Counted from the first letter of the stretch, positions 26,716 through 35,634 are shown. The stretch: 64,000 nucleotides of DNA from Marivivens sp. (GCA_024642115.1 JAHEBU010000001.1:620001-684000), one strand, 5' to 3'. A program made the numbers and translations. Notes: a model not told the origin generated them from the letters alone.

Positions 26716-26742
26716 TGTAAGGTGGGTTTCAACCCACCCCGC
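26716..26742. repeat. Dispersed palindromic repeat, copy 3 (right flank of HNH gene)
   Basis: Identical over 27 nt to 25713-25739, same orientation, starting 24 nt after the HNH stop. On RNA the 8-bp stem could act as a weak terminator; no U-tract follows. Confidence 0.85.
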
Positions 26743-26909
26743 GCCTGATGATCGAATTCTTACCCATCTATTAAATTTGTAAATACCTATAATAATCAAT
26801 ATCTTAGAATCCGTTCAACCTTGAACGCCCTGTTCGGACACATCCCCACCTCCCCTTGCCGCCCCCCCACGACCCGCCTATAACCCCGCAAATTCCATCG
26901 GAGGCCGCG
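26743..26909. other. AT-rich intergenic region before pyrB
   Basis: Positions ~26750-26815 are strikingly A+T-rich compared with everything around and contain a perfect TATAAT (26788-26793) without a clear -35 partner on the plus strand. No ORF is present. The region probably contains the pyrB promoter; GGAGG at about 26900-26904 is the pyrB ribosome site. Confidence 0.5.
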
Positions 26910-27869
26910 ATGACTTTCCGCGCACAGCATCTTCTGGGCATCGAACCGCTCCACCCCACCGAAATCACCGCCCTGCTCGACCTGTCCGACCGCTACGCCG
27001 AGGAAAACCGGCGCGGGGTGCGTCACAAGGACGTGCTGGCAGGGCTGACCCAGATCAACATGTTCTTTGAAAACTCGACCCGGACGCAGGCGAGCTTTGA
27101 ACTGGCCGGCAAACGGCTGGGCGCGGATGTGATGAACATGTCGATGGGCCAGACCAGCCTGAAAAAGGGGGAAACGCTGATCGACACGGCGCTGACCCTC
27201 AACGCCATGCACCCCGATCTGCTGGTGGTGCGGCACCCCAATTCCGGGGCGGTCGATCTGCTCGCTCAAAAGGTCAACTGCGCGGTGCTGAACGCAGGTG
27301 ACGGACGGCACGAACACCCCACCCAGGCGCTGCTGGACGCGCTCACGATCCGCCGGGCCAAGGGTCGCCTGCACCGCCTGTCTATCGCCATCTGTGGCGA
27401 CATCGCCCATTCCCGGGTGGCGCGGTCCAACATCACGCTCTTGGGCAAGATGGAAAACCGCATCCGCCTGATCGCCCCACCCACGCTAATGCCCGCAGGC
27501 ATCGCCGAATTCGGCTGCGAGGTGTTCGACGACATGGAAAAGGGGCTCGAAGGCGTCGACGTCGTCATGATGCTTCGCCTGCAAAAGGAACGGATGGACG
27601 GCGGGTTCATCCCGTCCGAACGGGAATATTTCCACCGCTACGGGCTGGACGCCAACAAACTGAAATTCGCCAAGCCCGATGCTATCGTCATGCACCCCGG
27701 CCCGATGAACCGCGGCGTCGAGATTGACGGCGTGATCGCCGACGACATCAACCGCAGCGTCATCCAGACCCAGGTCGAGATGGGGGTGGCCGTACGGATG
27801 GCCGCGATGGACCTTCTGGCGCGCAACTTGCGGGAACGGAGGGTCGACAACAGGCCGGTGCTGGTGTGA
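26910..27869 (+). CDS. pyrB: Aspartate carbamoyltransferase catalytic subunit
   Basis: 319 residues. Carbamoyl-phosphate motif [14 protein letters not shown] near residue 52, HPTQALLD near 136, [12 protein letters not shown] near 160, and [11 protein letters not shown] near 265 are intact. It condenses carbamoyl phosphate with aspartate, the second step of pyrimidine synthesis. GGAGG precedes the ATG. No regulatory subunit PyrI is adjacent; the inactive PyrC homologue downstream is the likely partner, as in pseudomonads. Its stop overlaps the next gene's GTG (GTGA). Confidence 0.97.
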   Translation: MTFRAQHLLGIEPLHPTEITALLDLSDRYAEENRRGVRHKDVLAGLTQINMFFENSTRTQASFELAGKRLGADVMNMSMGQTSLKKGETLIDTALTLNAMHPDLLVVRHPNSGAVDLLAQKVNCAVLNAGDGRHEHPTQALLDALTIRRAKGRLHRLSIAICGDIAHSRVARSNITLLGKMENRIRLIAPPTLMPAGIAEFGCEVFDDMEKGLEGVDVVMMLRLQKERMDGGFIPSEREYFHRYGLDANKLKFAKPDAIVMHPGPMNRGVEIDGVIADDINRSVIQTQVEMGVAVRMAAMDLLARNLRERRVDNRPVLV

Positions 27870-28426
27870 CTCAGTTGGTCATCCCCCCGCACCAGTACGG
27901 CAAAGTCCACCTGTTCGAAGTGCTGCTGCCCAAGGACGATCTGATCCAGACGCCCCCCTCTGGCGCCAATCCGGCGATGATCGGGGCAGGACCAGTCGCC
28001 ATTCAACTGACCGGGGACGAGGGGCTCAACCCCCGCTCCGCTGCGCTGTTCGAAATGGCCGACCTTGGCGACCAGCCATTTTCGCAATTCCTGATTCAGG
28101 TCGAAGACTTGTCTCAAGACCAAGTCCTGCGCGACGCCGCCCGGCTGGACGCCCTGCGCGGGCAAGTCCTGCTGGTCGGGTCGGCGGCATTCGAGGGGCG
28201 CGGCGTCACCCTCGATCTGGGCGACCGACTGGCCTTGATCGGCACTTATGACGTGGTCCGCAATCCCGTCCGATTCGACCCCCTGCCCTCCGAGGCAGCC
28301 AAAGGTGTTCTGACCCCGCCCCCCGACCTTGCCAAGACGAACCGAAGGATGATGGGCCTTGTCTCGACCATCACGCTGCTCTTGATGCTGGGACTTGTCG
28401 CCCTGATGATCTGGATTGCCGGATGA
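27866..28426 (+). CDS. Membrane-anchored protein between pyrB and pyrC homologue, 186 aa
   Basis: GTG start overlapping the pyrB stop. There is a soluble N-terminal ~155 residues with no recognised domain ([37 protein letters not shown]) and one C-terminal membrane helix (about 162-185, [20 protein letters not shown]), so a tail-anchored protein facing the cytoplasm is likely. Translational coupling to pyrB suggests co-expression. It is not a known pyrimidine enzyme. Confidence 0.7.
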   Translation: MTQLVIPPHQYGKVHLFEVLLPKDDLIQTPPSGANPAMIGAGPVAIQLTGDEGLNPRSAALFEMADLGDQPFSQFLIQVEDLSQDQVLRDAARLDALRGQVLLVGSAAFEGRGVTLDLGDRLALIGTYDVVRNPVRFDPLPSEAAKGVLTPPPDLAKTNRRMMGLVSTITLLLMLGLVALMIWIAG

Positions 28427-28519
28427 TCGACGCCTGACTGCCCCGGCCATCCTGCTTCGGCTTGAAGCTGGTCAGCCCAAGGGGTTATGTGCGCCAGATA
28501 CCAAAGGGATGATCCTTCC

Positions 28520-29806
28520 GTGACCGACCTTGTCCTTGCCAACGCCCGCCTCATCGACCCCGTGACGCTGACCGACCAGATCGGCGGCCTTCGGGTGCGC
28601 GACGGGGCCATTGCCGATGTCTGGATCGGGGCCGAGGGCAAGCGCCCCAAGGGGGTCACCGTGATCGACTGCGGCGGCATGTGCCTTGCCCCCGGAATCG
28701 TCGATATCGGCGTCAAGGTCAGTGAACCGGGCGAGAGGCACAAGGAATCGTTCCGCTCGGCCGGGCGGGCGGCGGCGGCGGGCGGGATCACGACGATCGT
28801 CACCCGCCCCGACACCACGCCCCCCATCGACACGCCCGAGGTGCTGGAGTTCGTGGCCCGCCGTGCCGCCCTTGATTCCCCTGTCCGCGTGCTGCCCATG
28901 GCGGCGTTGACCAAGGGACGGCAAGGGCACGAGATGACCGAGATCGGGTTCCTGCTGGACGCCGGGGCCGTCGCCTTTACCGACTGCGACCGGGTCGTCA
29001 CCAATACCAAGGTGCTGGCCCGCGCCCTGACCTATGCTCGTGGCCTGAACGCGCTGGTGATCGGTCATGTGCAGGAACCCGGTCTGTCCGAGGGGGCGGT
29101 GGCCACCAAGGGCAAATTCGCATCGTTGCGCGGCCTGCCTGATGTGTCCCCGATGGCCGAACGAATGGGGCTGGACCGGGACATTTCCCTGCTGGAAATG
29201 ACTGGAGCCCGGTATCACATCGACCAGATCACGACTGCCCGCGCCCTGCCCGCGCTGGAACGGGCGAAACGGAATGGGCTGGACATCACCGCAGGCGTTT
29301 CGATCCACCACCTGACCTTGAACGAATTCGACGTGGCCGATTACCGGACATTCTTTAAACTCACCCCGCCGCTGCGGTCCGAAGATGACCGGATCGCCGT
29401 GATCGAGGCGGTCAAGTCGGGCCTGATCGACATCATCTGTTCGATGCACACGCCACAGGACGAAGAATCCAAACGGCTGCCTTACGAAGAGGCGGCAAGC
29501 GGCGCGGTGGGCCTTGAAACCCTGCTGCCCGCCGCCCTTCGGTTGGTGCACGCAGGGCAGATTGACCTGCCCCGCCTGTTCCGCGCCTTGTCGCTGAACC
29601 CATCGCACAGGCTGGGTCTGGCATCGGGCCGCCTGATGGCCGGGGCGCCCGCCGATCTGGTGCTGTTCGACCCGGATGCGCCCTTTGTGCTGGACCGGGC
29701 CACACTGAAATCGAAATCCAAGAATACCCCCTTTGATGGCGCCCGGATGCAGGGCAAAGTCCTGGGGACCTGGGTCGCCGGGGTCGAGGTTTCGGGGAGG
29801 ATCTGA
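28520..29806 (+). CDS. pyrC: Dihydroorotase-like protein, predicted inactive (PyrC')
   Basis: 428 residues with a GTG start. Type I amidohydrolase alignment is clear (AAAAGGITTIVTRPDTTPPI near 84-103), but the metal site is broken: HxH is G64/K66, the HVST histidine is Q236 and the catalytic Asp of TDHAPH is M309; only D155 and H183 remain. It should not hydrolyse dihydroorotate. Pseudomonads have such a dead PyrC' that binds and stabilises aspartate carbamoyltransferase; adjacency to pyrB supports the same role. A functional dihydroorotase must be encoded elsewhere. Its stop overlaps plsY by one base. Confidence 0.9.
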   Translation: MTDLVLANARLIDPVTLTDQIGGLRVRDGAIADVWIGAEGKRPKGVTVIDCGGMCLAPGIVDIGVKVSEPGERHKESFRSAGRAAAAGGITTIVTRPDTTPPIDTPEVLEFVARRAALDSPVRVLPMAALTKGRQGHEMTEIGFLLDAGAVAFTDCDRVVTNTKVLARALTYARGLNALVIGHVQEPGLSEGAVATKGKFASLRGLPDVSPMAERMGLDRDISLLEMTGARYHIDQITTARALPALERAKRNGLDITAGVSIHHLTLNEFDVADYRTFFKLTPPLRSEDDRIAVIEAVKSGLIDIICSMHTPQDEESKRLPYEEAASGAVGLETLLPAALRLVHAGQIDLPRLFRALSLNPSHRLGLASGRLMAGAPADLVLFDPDAPFVLDRATLKSKSKNTPFDGARMQGKVLGTWVAGVEVSGRI

Positions 29807-30414
29807 TGCCGGACATGACAAGCACGCCGCTGGTTCTGCTGATCTGGGCGGTCGCGGGCTATCTGCTGGGTTCGGTGCCGTTTGGCCTGCTGATCTCGCG
29901 GGCGATGGGGCTGGGTGATATCCGCGCCATCGGGTCGGGCAACATCGGGGCCACCAACGTCCTGCGCACCGGGAACAAGCGGGCCGCCGCGCTGACCCTG
30001 CTGCTGGACGGCGGCAAGGGGGCGGTGGCGGTCCTGATCGCCCGGCAATTCGCGGGCGAAGATGCCGTGCAACTCGCCGCCCTTGCGGCCTTTTTGGGCC
30101 ACTGTTTCCCGGTCTGGCTGGGGTTCAAGGGAGGCAAGGGCGTCGCCACGTTCATCGGGCTGACGCTTGCACTGGCCTGGCCTGTGGGTCTGGCCGCCTG
30201 CGCCACCTGGCTGGTCGTGGCCACCATCAGCCGCTATTCGTCGCTGGCCGCGCTGATGGCCGCAGGCATGTCGCCGGTCTGGGCGGCGCTACTGGGTCAG
30301 GGGCAGATATTCATCCTCGGGATCGTTCTGGCGGCCCTCGTCTATGCCCGGCACTGGGGCAACATCCAACGGCTGCGGGCCGGGACCGAAAGCAGGATCG
30401 GCAAAAAGGGCTGA
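29806..30414 (+). CDS. plsY: Glycerol-3-phosphate acyltransferase PlsY
   Basis: 202 residues, about five membrane helices. The three PlsY motifs are visible: GSVPFGLLISR with GSGNIGATNVLRTG (near 22-56), LLDGGKGAVAVL near 66, and GHCFPVWLGFKGGKGVAT near 98. It acylates glycerol-3-phosphate from acyl-phosphate at the inner membrane. It is coupled to the pyrC homologue by a TGATG overlap. Confidence 0.96.
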   Translation: MPDMTSTPLVLLIWAVAGYLLGSVPFGLLISRAMGLGDIRAIGSGNIGATNVLRTGNKRAAALTLLLDGGKGAVAVLIARQFAGEDAVQLAALAAFLGHCFPVWLGFKGGKGVATFIGLTLALAWPVGLAACATWLVVATISRYSSLAALMAAGMSPVWAALLGQGQIFILGIVLAALVYARHWGNIQRLRAGTESRIGKKG

Positions 30415-30501
30415 CGCCCTGAAATTGCCCCAGTCTCTCCATGTCGTGACCGCACGAACACCCCACGGTTGTTGAAACACCGTTTGGCAAGGAGTTGGGT
30501 C

Positions 30502-31053
30502 ATGGGGCCGCTGCGTTCACTGGATTCCGTATTTTCGAAATATTTCACGATCAAAGGGCGCGCATCGCGGTCCGAATTCTGGTGGTATTCGAGCTTTCAG
30601 AGCCTTGCCATGTTTACAGCCATCGGGGTCGACATCGTCCTGTTCGATCCGGCAACGACAAGCGGCCTGTGGTCGTTTGCCACGGTCTGGATTTTCCTTC
30701 TGACAATGATCCCGAACCTTACGGTCGCTATTCGGCGCCTTCACGACACGGGTCGCAGCGGGATGTGGATGTTCATCACGATGGTGCCGTTCATCGGGGG
30801 GATGTGGTATCTGGTCCTTCTGGTGCTGCCGTCCGAACAGGACGACAACATCTACGGCCCGCCCCCCGGCATGCGCCGCCGCGCAACCTATGGCGAGGGG
30901 ACCGGGGGCGTCGTCCGCCCGGCCAAATCCAACCCTTTCGCCGCCTATGCCCATCTTGAGGCATCGCGCAACACGCCATCGGCCGATCTTCAGGCGCAGC
31001 GACGCGCCCAGATCGAGGAATATTACCGGACCAAGGTGGTCAAGGCCGTCTGA
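30502..31053 (+). CDS. DUF805 membrane protein (copy 1)
   Basis: 183 residues from the ATG preceded by AGGAG at 7 nt. DUF805 features: KYFTIKGRASRSEFWWYSSF near residue 12-30, then two to three hydrophobic helices and AIRRLHDTGRSGMW near 75. The C-terminal ~55 residues are a charged cytoplasmic extension not typical of the short family members. Function unknown. A second DUF805 gene lies 1 kb downstream. Confidence 0.85.
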   Translation: MGPLRSLDSVFSKYFTIKGRASRSEFWWYSSFQSLAMFTAIGVDIVLFDPATTSGLWSFATVWIFLLTMIPNLTVAIRRLHDTGRSGMWMFITMVPFIGGMWYLVLLVLPSEQDDNIYGPPPGMRRRATYGEGTGGVVRPAKSNPFAAYAHLEASRNTPSADLQAQRRAQIEEYYRTKVVKAV

Positions 31054-31115
31054 CGCCCTTGCAGCATCGGACCAGCCCCCACTAGACTGGACCGGCAATT
31101 CATTCGGGGGTCGTC

Positions 31116-31646
31116 ATGCTGCGGATTACAGCCATTCTTTGCCTGATAGCCACGTCCAGTCAGGCACAGGATTCGGATTACCGGTCTTTTTACGGGATCG
31201 AAAACTTTCCCAAAACGCTCGAAATCCTGGATAGTGCCGCGGCCGAATGCACAGCACAGTCACAAGGCCAGCTTGAGGTTCTCGACGAACGCGCACTGAC
31301 CTGGATTGACCTGGATGGCGACGCGCAGATGGCAGACAATATGCCCGACGACATGGTCATCGACTTCAACTTTATCTTTTGCAGTACGGGCAATCTGTGG
31401 GGCGGCACGGGCGGGGCGCCGGTGCATTTCGTCCTGAACGGCACCACGTCGGCCAGTTGGACCGGCGGAAACTGGGACGTCGTGCGCACCCGCACCCTGT
31501 ATTCGCCGGTGATCTTGTTGCCCCGGCATGGCAGCGCCTGCGACGGCTACGGGGCGCAACCCTGTGTTCAGGCGATCGTGGCATACGAAGACGGGTTTTC
31601 GACCGTCCGCTTTCCCGAGTCCAGCGAAGAGCCGCAGGCGGAGTGA
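31116..31646 (+). CDS. Secreted hypothetical protein, 176 aa
   Basis: Signal peptide MLRITAILCLIATSSQAQ with an AQA-type cleavage site. The mature part has four cysteines (in AAECTAQ, FIFCSTGN, SACDGYG and QPCVQA), aromatic residues and Gly-rich segments. No family recognised. Probably periplasmic. Its stop overlaps the GTG of the next gene. Confidence 0.7.
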   Translation: MLRITAILCLIATSSQAQDSDYRSFYGIENFPKTLEILDSAAAECTAQSQGQLEVLDERALTWIDLDGDAQMADNMPDDMVIDFNFIFCSTGNLWGGTGGAPVHFVLNGTTSASWTGGNWDVVRTRTLYSPVILLPRHGSACDGYGAQPCVQAIVAYEDGFSTVRFPESSEEPQAE

Positions 31647-31900
31647 ACGCGTTTCTGGCGGCTTTTGACGCCCTTCCGTTGGGAACGTTCCGCGGGCTCG
31701 CACACGGTCGCCGCTACGTCGTCACGCGCAGTCAGGTGGCCGCCGGACGCGGTGAAAAACTGGTGGCAGAGGCGCTGGATGGCAGCGACTACATCAGCCT
31801 CAACCTTTATCGGCTGTCATCTGGTACCCGGCTCAAACCCTGCGAAATGCCCAAGGACAAGGTGGTTGCCTTTGTTCTGAGCCTTTGCCCGGAATTCTGA
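31643..31900 (+). CDS. Conserved small protein, 85 aa
   Basis: GTG start overlapping the preceding stop (GTGA). It reads MNAFLAAFDALPLGTFRGL, then GRRYVVTRSQVAAGRGEKLVA and SLNLYRLSSGTRLKPCEMP. The pattern, including the KPCEMP box with a single cysteine, is one I associate with short uncharacterised Rhodobacterales proteins. No membrane segment. Function unknown; coupling to the secreted protein gene suggests co-expression. Confidence 0.65.
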   Translation: MNAFLAAFDALPLGTFRGLAHGRRYVVTRSQVAAGRGEKLVAEALDGSDYISLNLYRLSSGTRLKPCEMPKDKVVAFVLSLCPEF

Positions 31901-32010
31901 CTGGTCTGCCCGCAAAAGTATTAACGACTGCCCATTTTCACGGTATGGTGAGCTTGGCCGTTGGCATCCGGAAATTCACCGGCGCACGGGCCGAAAACAA
32001 GGGGACTGCA

Positions 32011-32406
32011 ATGTCATTTACCGAAGCGATTAAAACCTGTTTTTCCAAATATGTTACGTTTTCCGGACGGGCCAGACGGTCCGAATTCTGGTGGTGGGCG
32101 CTGTTCATCATCGTCGCCACCATCGTGCTTACCATCCTGGACATCTCGTTGTTCGGATCGACGACATCCGGTCCGGGCGAAATCAGCGGATCGACCAGTT
32201 TCGCACCGTTCAGCTGGATTTTCATGCTGCTGACCTTCCTGCCGGGGCTGTCCGTGATGGTGCGCCGTTTGCATGACACGGATCGCAGCGGCTGGTGGTA
32301 CTGGATCGCGCTGATCCCGCTGATCGGGTTCATCGTGCTGATCGTCTGGTTTGCCAACGTCGGCACCAAGGGCGACAACCGTTTCGGGGCTGATCCGCTG
32401 GCCTGA
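32011..32406 (+). CDS. DUF805 membrane protein (copy 2)
   Basis: 131 residues; AGGGGA precedes the ATG. It reads KYVTFSGRARRSEFWWWALF near residue 13-32, MVRRLHDTDRSGWWYWIALIP near 82 and FANVGTKGDNRFGADPL at the C-terminus, the usual short DUF805 form with about three to four membrane helices. It is similar to the copy at 30502 in the same positions, so the two are probably old duplicates. Function unknown. Confidence 0.88.
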   Translation: MSFTEAIKTCFSKYVTFSGRARRSEFWWWALFIIVATIVLTILDISLFGSTTSGPGEISGSTSFAPFSWIFMLLTFLPGLSVMVRRLHDTDRSGWWYWIALIPLIGFIVLIVWFANVGTKGDNRFGADPLA

Positions 32407-32415
32407 TGATGATAC

Positions 32416-32450
32416 TGTCCGGGGACGAAGCGCCGCGCCGCCCCCGGACA
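32416..32450 (+). terminator. Terminator-like hairpin between convergent genes
   Basis: TGTCCGGGG (32416-32424) and CCCCGGACA (32442-32450) form a perfect 9-bp stem just after the DUF805 gene. There is no T-tract, so intrinsic termination is uncertain. Confidence 0.4.
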
Positions 32451-32465
32451 CTGGCAGCGGCCATT

Positions 32466-32765
32466 CTATCGGTTGGCCAGCTTTTCCATCGCCTCGGCGG
32501 TGCGGCGGGTGTTGTGGTAAATCCCTAACCCCAGATAAAGAAAGCCGCCCACAAAGATCAGGTACACAAACCCACCGACCAAAATCATAAGGCCGGACAT
32601 GGGCCCGCCCCCCATCGTCCCGATACCGATGGGCGATTGCGCCGCCGACATAGCGGGATTCCTCGAAAGGGCCACGGCGACGGCCGCGCCGATGACGCCA
32701 AGACCCCCAAGAATGACAAAGATGCTGACGACTGCATCCAAAGCCGAAATAAAGAAATGCCTCAT
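32466..32765 (-). CDS. Small membrane protein, 99 aa
   Basis: Two hydrophobic helices: about residues 8-32 (DAVVSIFVILGGLGVIGAAVAVAL) and 58-80 (LMILVGGFVYLIFVGGFLYLGL), with a Ser/Met/Gly-rich linker and a basic C-terminus. AGGGG precedes the ATG MRHFFISAL. Function unknown. Confidence 0.65.
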   Translation of the reverse strand: MRHFFISALDAVVSIFVILGGLGVIGAAVAVALSRNPAMSAAQSPIGIGTMGGGPMSGLMILVGGFVYLIFVGGFLYLGLGIYHNTRRTAEAMEKLANR

Positions 32766-32848
32766 GATAGGATGACCCCTGTTGTCGTAATTGACAGGGG
32801 ATTCATAACAGGGCGTAACCGACCCCGGCAAAGGATTTTCAGGCGGAT

Positions 32849-34222
32849 CTAGTAACTGTATTCGGCGTAAATCCGGCTCAGGTCGCCGTTCCAATCGCCG
32901 TTGTAATGGTCAATCAACTCGTCCGCCGGGGTCTTGCCCGTCTCGATGGTTTCCTTGAGCGCGCTCAGAAAATGCGTCTCGTCCGGGACCATGCCACCGG
33001 CACCGGGGCGCGCGCGCGCCTTCAGGCCTGCCTCGGAAATGGCAACCACCTCGCGGGCCAGATCGTGCATGTCAATCTTGCCCACCTTGGCATCCAGTGC
33101 ATCGACGGATGCAGCCACCCGCAGCGCCTCGCGCGTTTCGGCATCCCAGTCCTTGCACAGGTCCCATGCCGCATCCAGGGCGGACTGGTCATACATCAGC
33201 CCGACCCAGAGGGCAGGCAAGGCGCACAGGCGGCGCCACGGCCCACCATCGGCCCCGCGCATTTCGATAAATTTCTTCAACCGCGCCTCGGGAAAGGCCG
33301 TTGTCAGGTGATCGGCCCAGTCCGACAGCGTCGGCTTTTCGCCCGGCAGCGCGGGCAGTTCACCGCGCAGGAAATCGCGGAACGACTGGCCCAGCGCGTT
33401 GATGTAGGTCCCGTCGCGATAGACGAAATACATCGGCACATCGAGCATGTATTCAACATAGCGTTCAAAGCCGAACCCATCCTCGAACACAAAGGGCAGC
33501 ATCCCGGTGCGGCTGTTGTCCAGCCCCCGCCAGATCCGGCTGCGCCACGATTTGTGACCATTCAGCTTGCCCTCGAAAAAGGGCGAATTGGCGAAAAGGG
33601 CGGTCGCCACTGGCTGCAACGCCAGCGCCACGCGCATTTTCTGGACCATGTCCGGCTCGGACGAGAAATCGAGGTTGACCTGCACCGTGCAAGTCCGCCG
33701 CATCATCTGTGTGCCGTGGGTGCCGACCTGCCCCATGTAATCGTTCATCAGCCGATAGCGCCCTTTGGGCATCAGCGGCATCTGGTCATGGGTCCAGACC
33801 GGGGCGGCGCCCAGACCGATAAACCGCGCCCCTATGGTATCGGCCACATCCTGCACTTCGCGCAGGTGTTCGTTCACCTCGTCGCAGGTCTGGTGGATCG
33901 TCTCAAGCATGGCGCCGGACAATTCGAACTGCCCACCCGGCTCTAGGCTGATGTTGGCCCCGTCCGCGAAATTCAGGCCGATCATCTTGTCCTTTTCATA
34001 GACCGGGACCCAGCCGTATTTGTCGCGCAGGCCCTCGAACATCTTGAGGATTGATCGCGGCCCGTCATAGGGCAGCGGCAGCAGCGTGTCCTTGCAATAG
34101 CCGAACTTCTCGTGCTCGGTCCCGATCCGCCAGTCGTCCTTGGGCTTGCAGCCGCTGGCAAGGTATTCGGCCAGCTGTTCGTAGCGTTCGATCGGGCCAC
34201 CGCCGGACTGGGGAATGGACAT
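32849..34222 (-). CDS. gshA: Glutamate-cysteine ligase, plant/alphaproteobacterial type
   Basis: 457 residues from MSIPQSGGGPIERYEQLAEY. GCS2-type motifs: RIGTEHEKFGY near residue 32, NISLEPGGQFELSGA near 90, GLGAAPVWTHDQMPLMPKGR near 137, TCTVQVNLDFSSE near 178. It joins glutamate and cysteine, the first step of glutathione synthesis. The C-terminus (HYNGDWNGDLSRIYAEYSY) is typical of the alphaproteobacterial enzymes. The gene stands alone on this strand; rsmE, often its operon partner, is 1.4 kb upstream. Confidence 0.96.
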   Translation of the reverse strand: MSIPQSGGGPIERYEQLAEYLASGCKPKDDWRIGTEHEKFGYCKDTLLPLPYDGPRSILKMFEGLRDKYGWVPVYEKDKMIGLNFADGANISLEPGGQFELSGAMLETIHQTCDEVNEHLREVQDVADTIGARFIGLGAAPVWTHDQMPLMPKGRYRLMNDYMGQVGTHGTQMMRRTCTVQVNLDFSSEPDMVQKMRVALALQPVATALFANSPFFEGKLNGHKSWRSRIWRGLDNSRTGMLPFVFEDGFGFERYVEYMLDVPMYFVYRDGTYINALGQSFRDFLRGELPALPGEKPTLSDWADHLTTAFPEARLKKFIEMRGADGGPWRRLCALPALWVGLMYDQSALDAAWDLCKDWDAETREALRVAASVDALDAKVGKIDMHDLAREVVAISEAGLKARARPGAGGMVPDETHFLSALKETIETGKTPADELIDHYNGDWNGDLSRIYAEYSY

Positions 34223-34282
34223 GGGCAGGCTCCGTTTCGGATAGGGTTCAGGGCAGAGAGGTGGCGGCAAGCGACGGGGAAG

Positions 34283-34798
34283 TCAATGGAGCCGACGCTG
34301 CGGCGCCTCCCAGACGGTCACACGCGCATCGGGTGTGCGCGACAGCACATCCAGCATCCGCTCGGTCTGGATGCCGGGCAGGGCGGCAAAGACATCGAAC
34401 AGCGCCTCGGCACCGGCCGCATTGACCGGAATGGCCACCTCCTGCCCTCCGTGGGCTGTGAGGATCCAGTGCGGGGCCGGATGTGATTTGGGTTCAAGAG
34501 CCACCTTGGCCAGATCGCCCAATTCGATGATCCCGCCCGTCAACGGCCCAAAGTAGGACAACCGCCGTTCATCCACCTGCACAACCCCCGGCCCCTGACC
34601 GGCGCTGTGGAACCGAACACGCTGGACGGCGGCAACCGCATAGGCGGCAGCCAGGACCACCAGCGCATAGCCAAGATAGCGCACAACCCCGAAACTGTGC
34701 AGGCCCCACCACAGGCCAATCGCCGCGACCAAACCAGCCCCGATGACCTCGCGCCAGCGCCAAAGTGTCGTCTGAAGTTCGGGCCGGATGAAGCTCAT
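34283..34798 (-). CDS. Inner-membrane protein, 171 aa, function unknown
   Basis: Two adjacent membrane helices near residues 18-60 (GAGLVAAIGLWWGLHSFGV, then YALVVLAAAYAVAAV), followed by a ~110-residue cytoplasmic beta-rich domain (VVQVDERRLSYFGPLTGGII, ELGDLAKVALEP). Resembles membrane-anchored PH-like domains, by pattern only. The ATG overlaps the stop of the GNAT gene (ATGA), so rsmE-GNAT-this gene is one operon. Confidence 0.7.
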   Translation of the reverse strand: MSFIRPELQTTLWRWREVIGAGLVAAIGLWWGLHSFGVVRYLGYALVVLAAAYAVAAVQRVRFHSAGQGPGVVQVDERRLSYFGPLTGGIIELGDLAKVALEPKSHPAPHWILTAHGGQEVAIPVNAAGAEALFDVFAALPGIQTERMLDVLSRTPDARVTVWEAPQRRLH

Positions 34799-35634
34799 GC
34801 GCGGCACTCCTGCGGTCCGTCGAACAGCAGCAGGGTCCAGTCACCGATCTGGTCGAACCCGATCGACCGGTAGGACCGCACCGCCATGTCGGACGAGGCA
34901 AACAGCGTCGCTTGCCCGACGCCCGCGTTCCTTGCCTGCGCCAGATGCAACGCCAACGCCCGTCTGGCATATCCCTGTCCACGCTTGTCGGGCGGCGTGT
35001 AAACCCCGCCAATCTGCACGACCTCGGGCAATTGCGCGTTAAAGCCCGTCATCGCCAGCGGCATGTCCCCGTCCATCAGCACGACATGGCTCTTTCGGGT
35101 ACAGAATGTTTGGTGCGACTGCCGCGCGCGAGCCCGCGCCTCGCCCGGCGGAGTACCCAGGACGGTCCGCTGATAGTCCTCCATCCAGTCATACAGGGTC
35201 GCGGGCGGTGCCTCTGCAATTGGTACGATCTGACCGGGGCCGTCCGGGATCGTCAGCCGGGTCAGGTCCAGACGTAAGTGGGGTTCGTCGTGGTCGAGAT
35301 TGCGCGGGGCCTGCGTCAGCCCCACCGCCGCCTCGATCCCCCGGACCTGCAATCGGGGGCCGATGATCCCCAGCACCTGCTGACCCGACAGCACCGGCGC
35401 GGCAGCCGCGACATCGGCGTCAGGCAGGCAGGGCATGACGGTCCCGGCCCGGGTCGTTGATAGGATGCCGGTGATCCGCCCCCCTGTTTCGGCCAGCCAG
35501 AACCGCATGGAATAATCCTGTTCATCCGCCATCCCATAGGTGGCCAGATTGGACAGCGGGAACATGGCATGGACTACATGATGGCGCAGGAACGCCTCGA
35601 TCGCCGGACGACCCGCCTCGGTCGCGCGCCTCAT
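34795..35634 (-). CDS. GNAT-family N-acetyltransferase
   Basis: 279 residues from MRRATEAGRPAIEAFLRHH. The C-terminal half carries the acetyl-CoA loop in GGVYTPPDKRGQGYARRALALHLA (pyrophosphate-binding RGQGYA near residue 218) and the usual FASSDMAVRSYRSIGF end motif. The N-terminal ~130 residues are a second, divergent GNAT-like lobe. Substrate unknown. The start overlaps the rsmE stop (ATGA). Confidence 0.85.
   Translation of the reverse strand: MRRATEAGRPAIEAFLRHHVVHAMFPLSNLATYGMADEQDYSMRFWLAETGGRITGILSTTRAGTVMPCLPDADVAAAAPVLSGQQVLGIIGPRLQVRGIEAAVGLTQAPRNLDHDEPHLRLDLTRLTIPDGPGQIVPIAEAPPATLYDWMEDYQRTVLGTPPGEARARARQSHQTFCTRKSHVVLMDGDMPLAMTGFNAQLPEVVQIGGVYTPPDKRGQGYARRALALHLAQARNAGVGQATLFASSDMAVRSYRSIGFDQIGDWTLLLFDGPQECRA

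Noticed and set aside
26716-26742. Dispersed repeat as an intrinsic terminator of the HNH gene
   Set aside because: Stem is only 8 bp and no T-run follows; the same sequence occurs upstream of the gene and inside plsC, so it is better called a repeat.
28472-29821. 449-residue minus-strand ORF
   Set aside because: Shadow of the pyrC homologue on the opposite strand.
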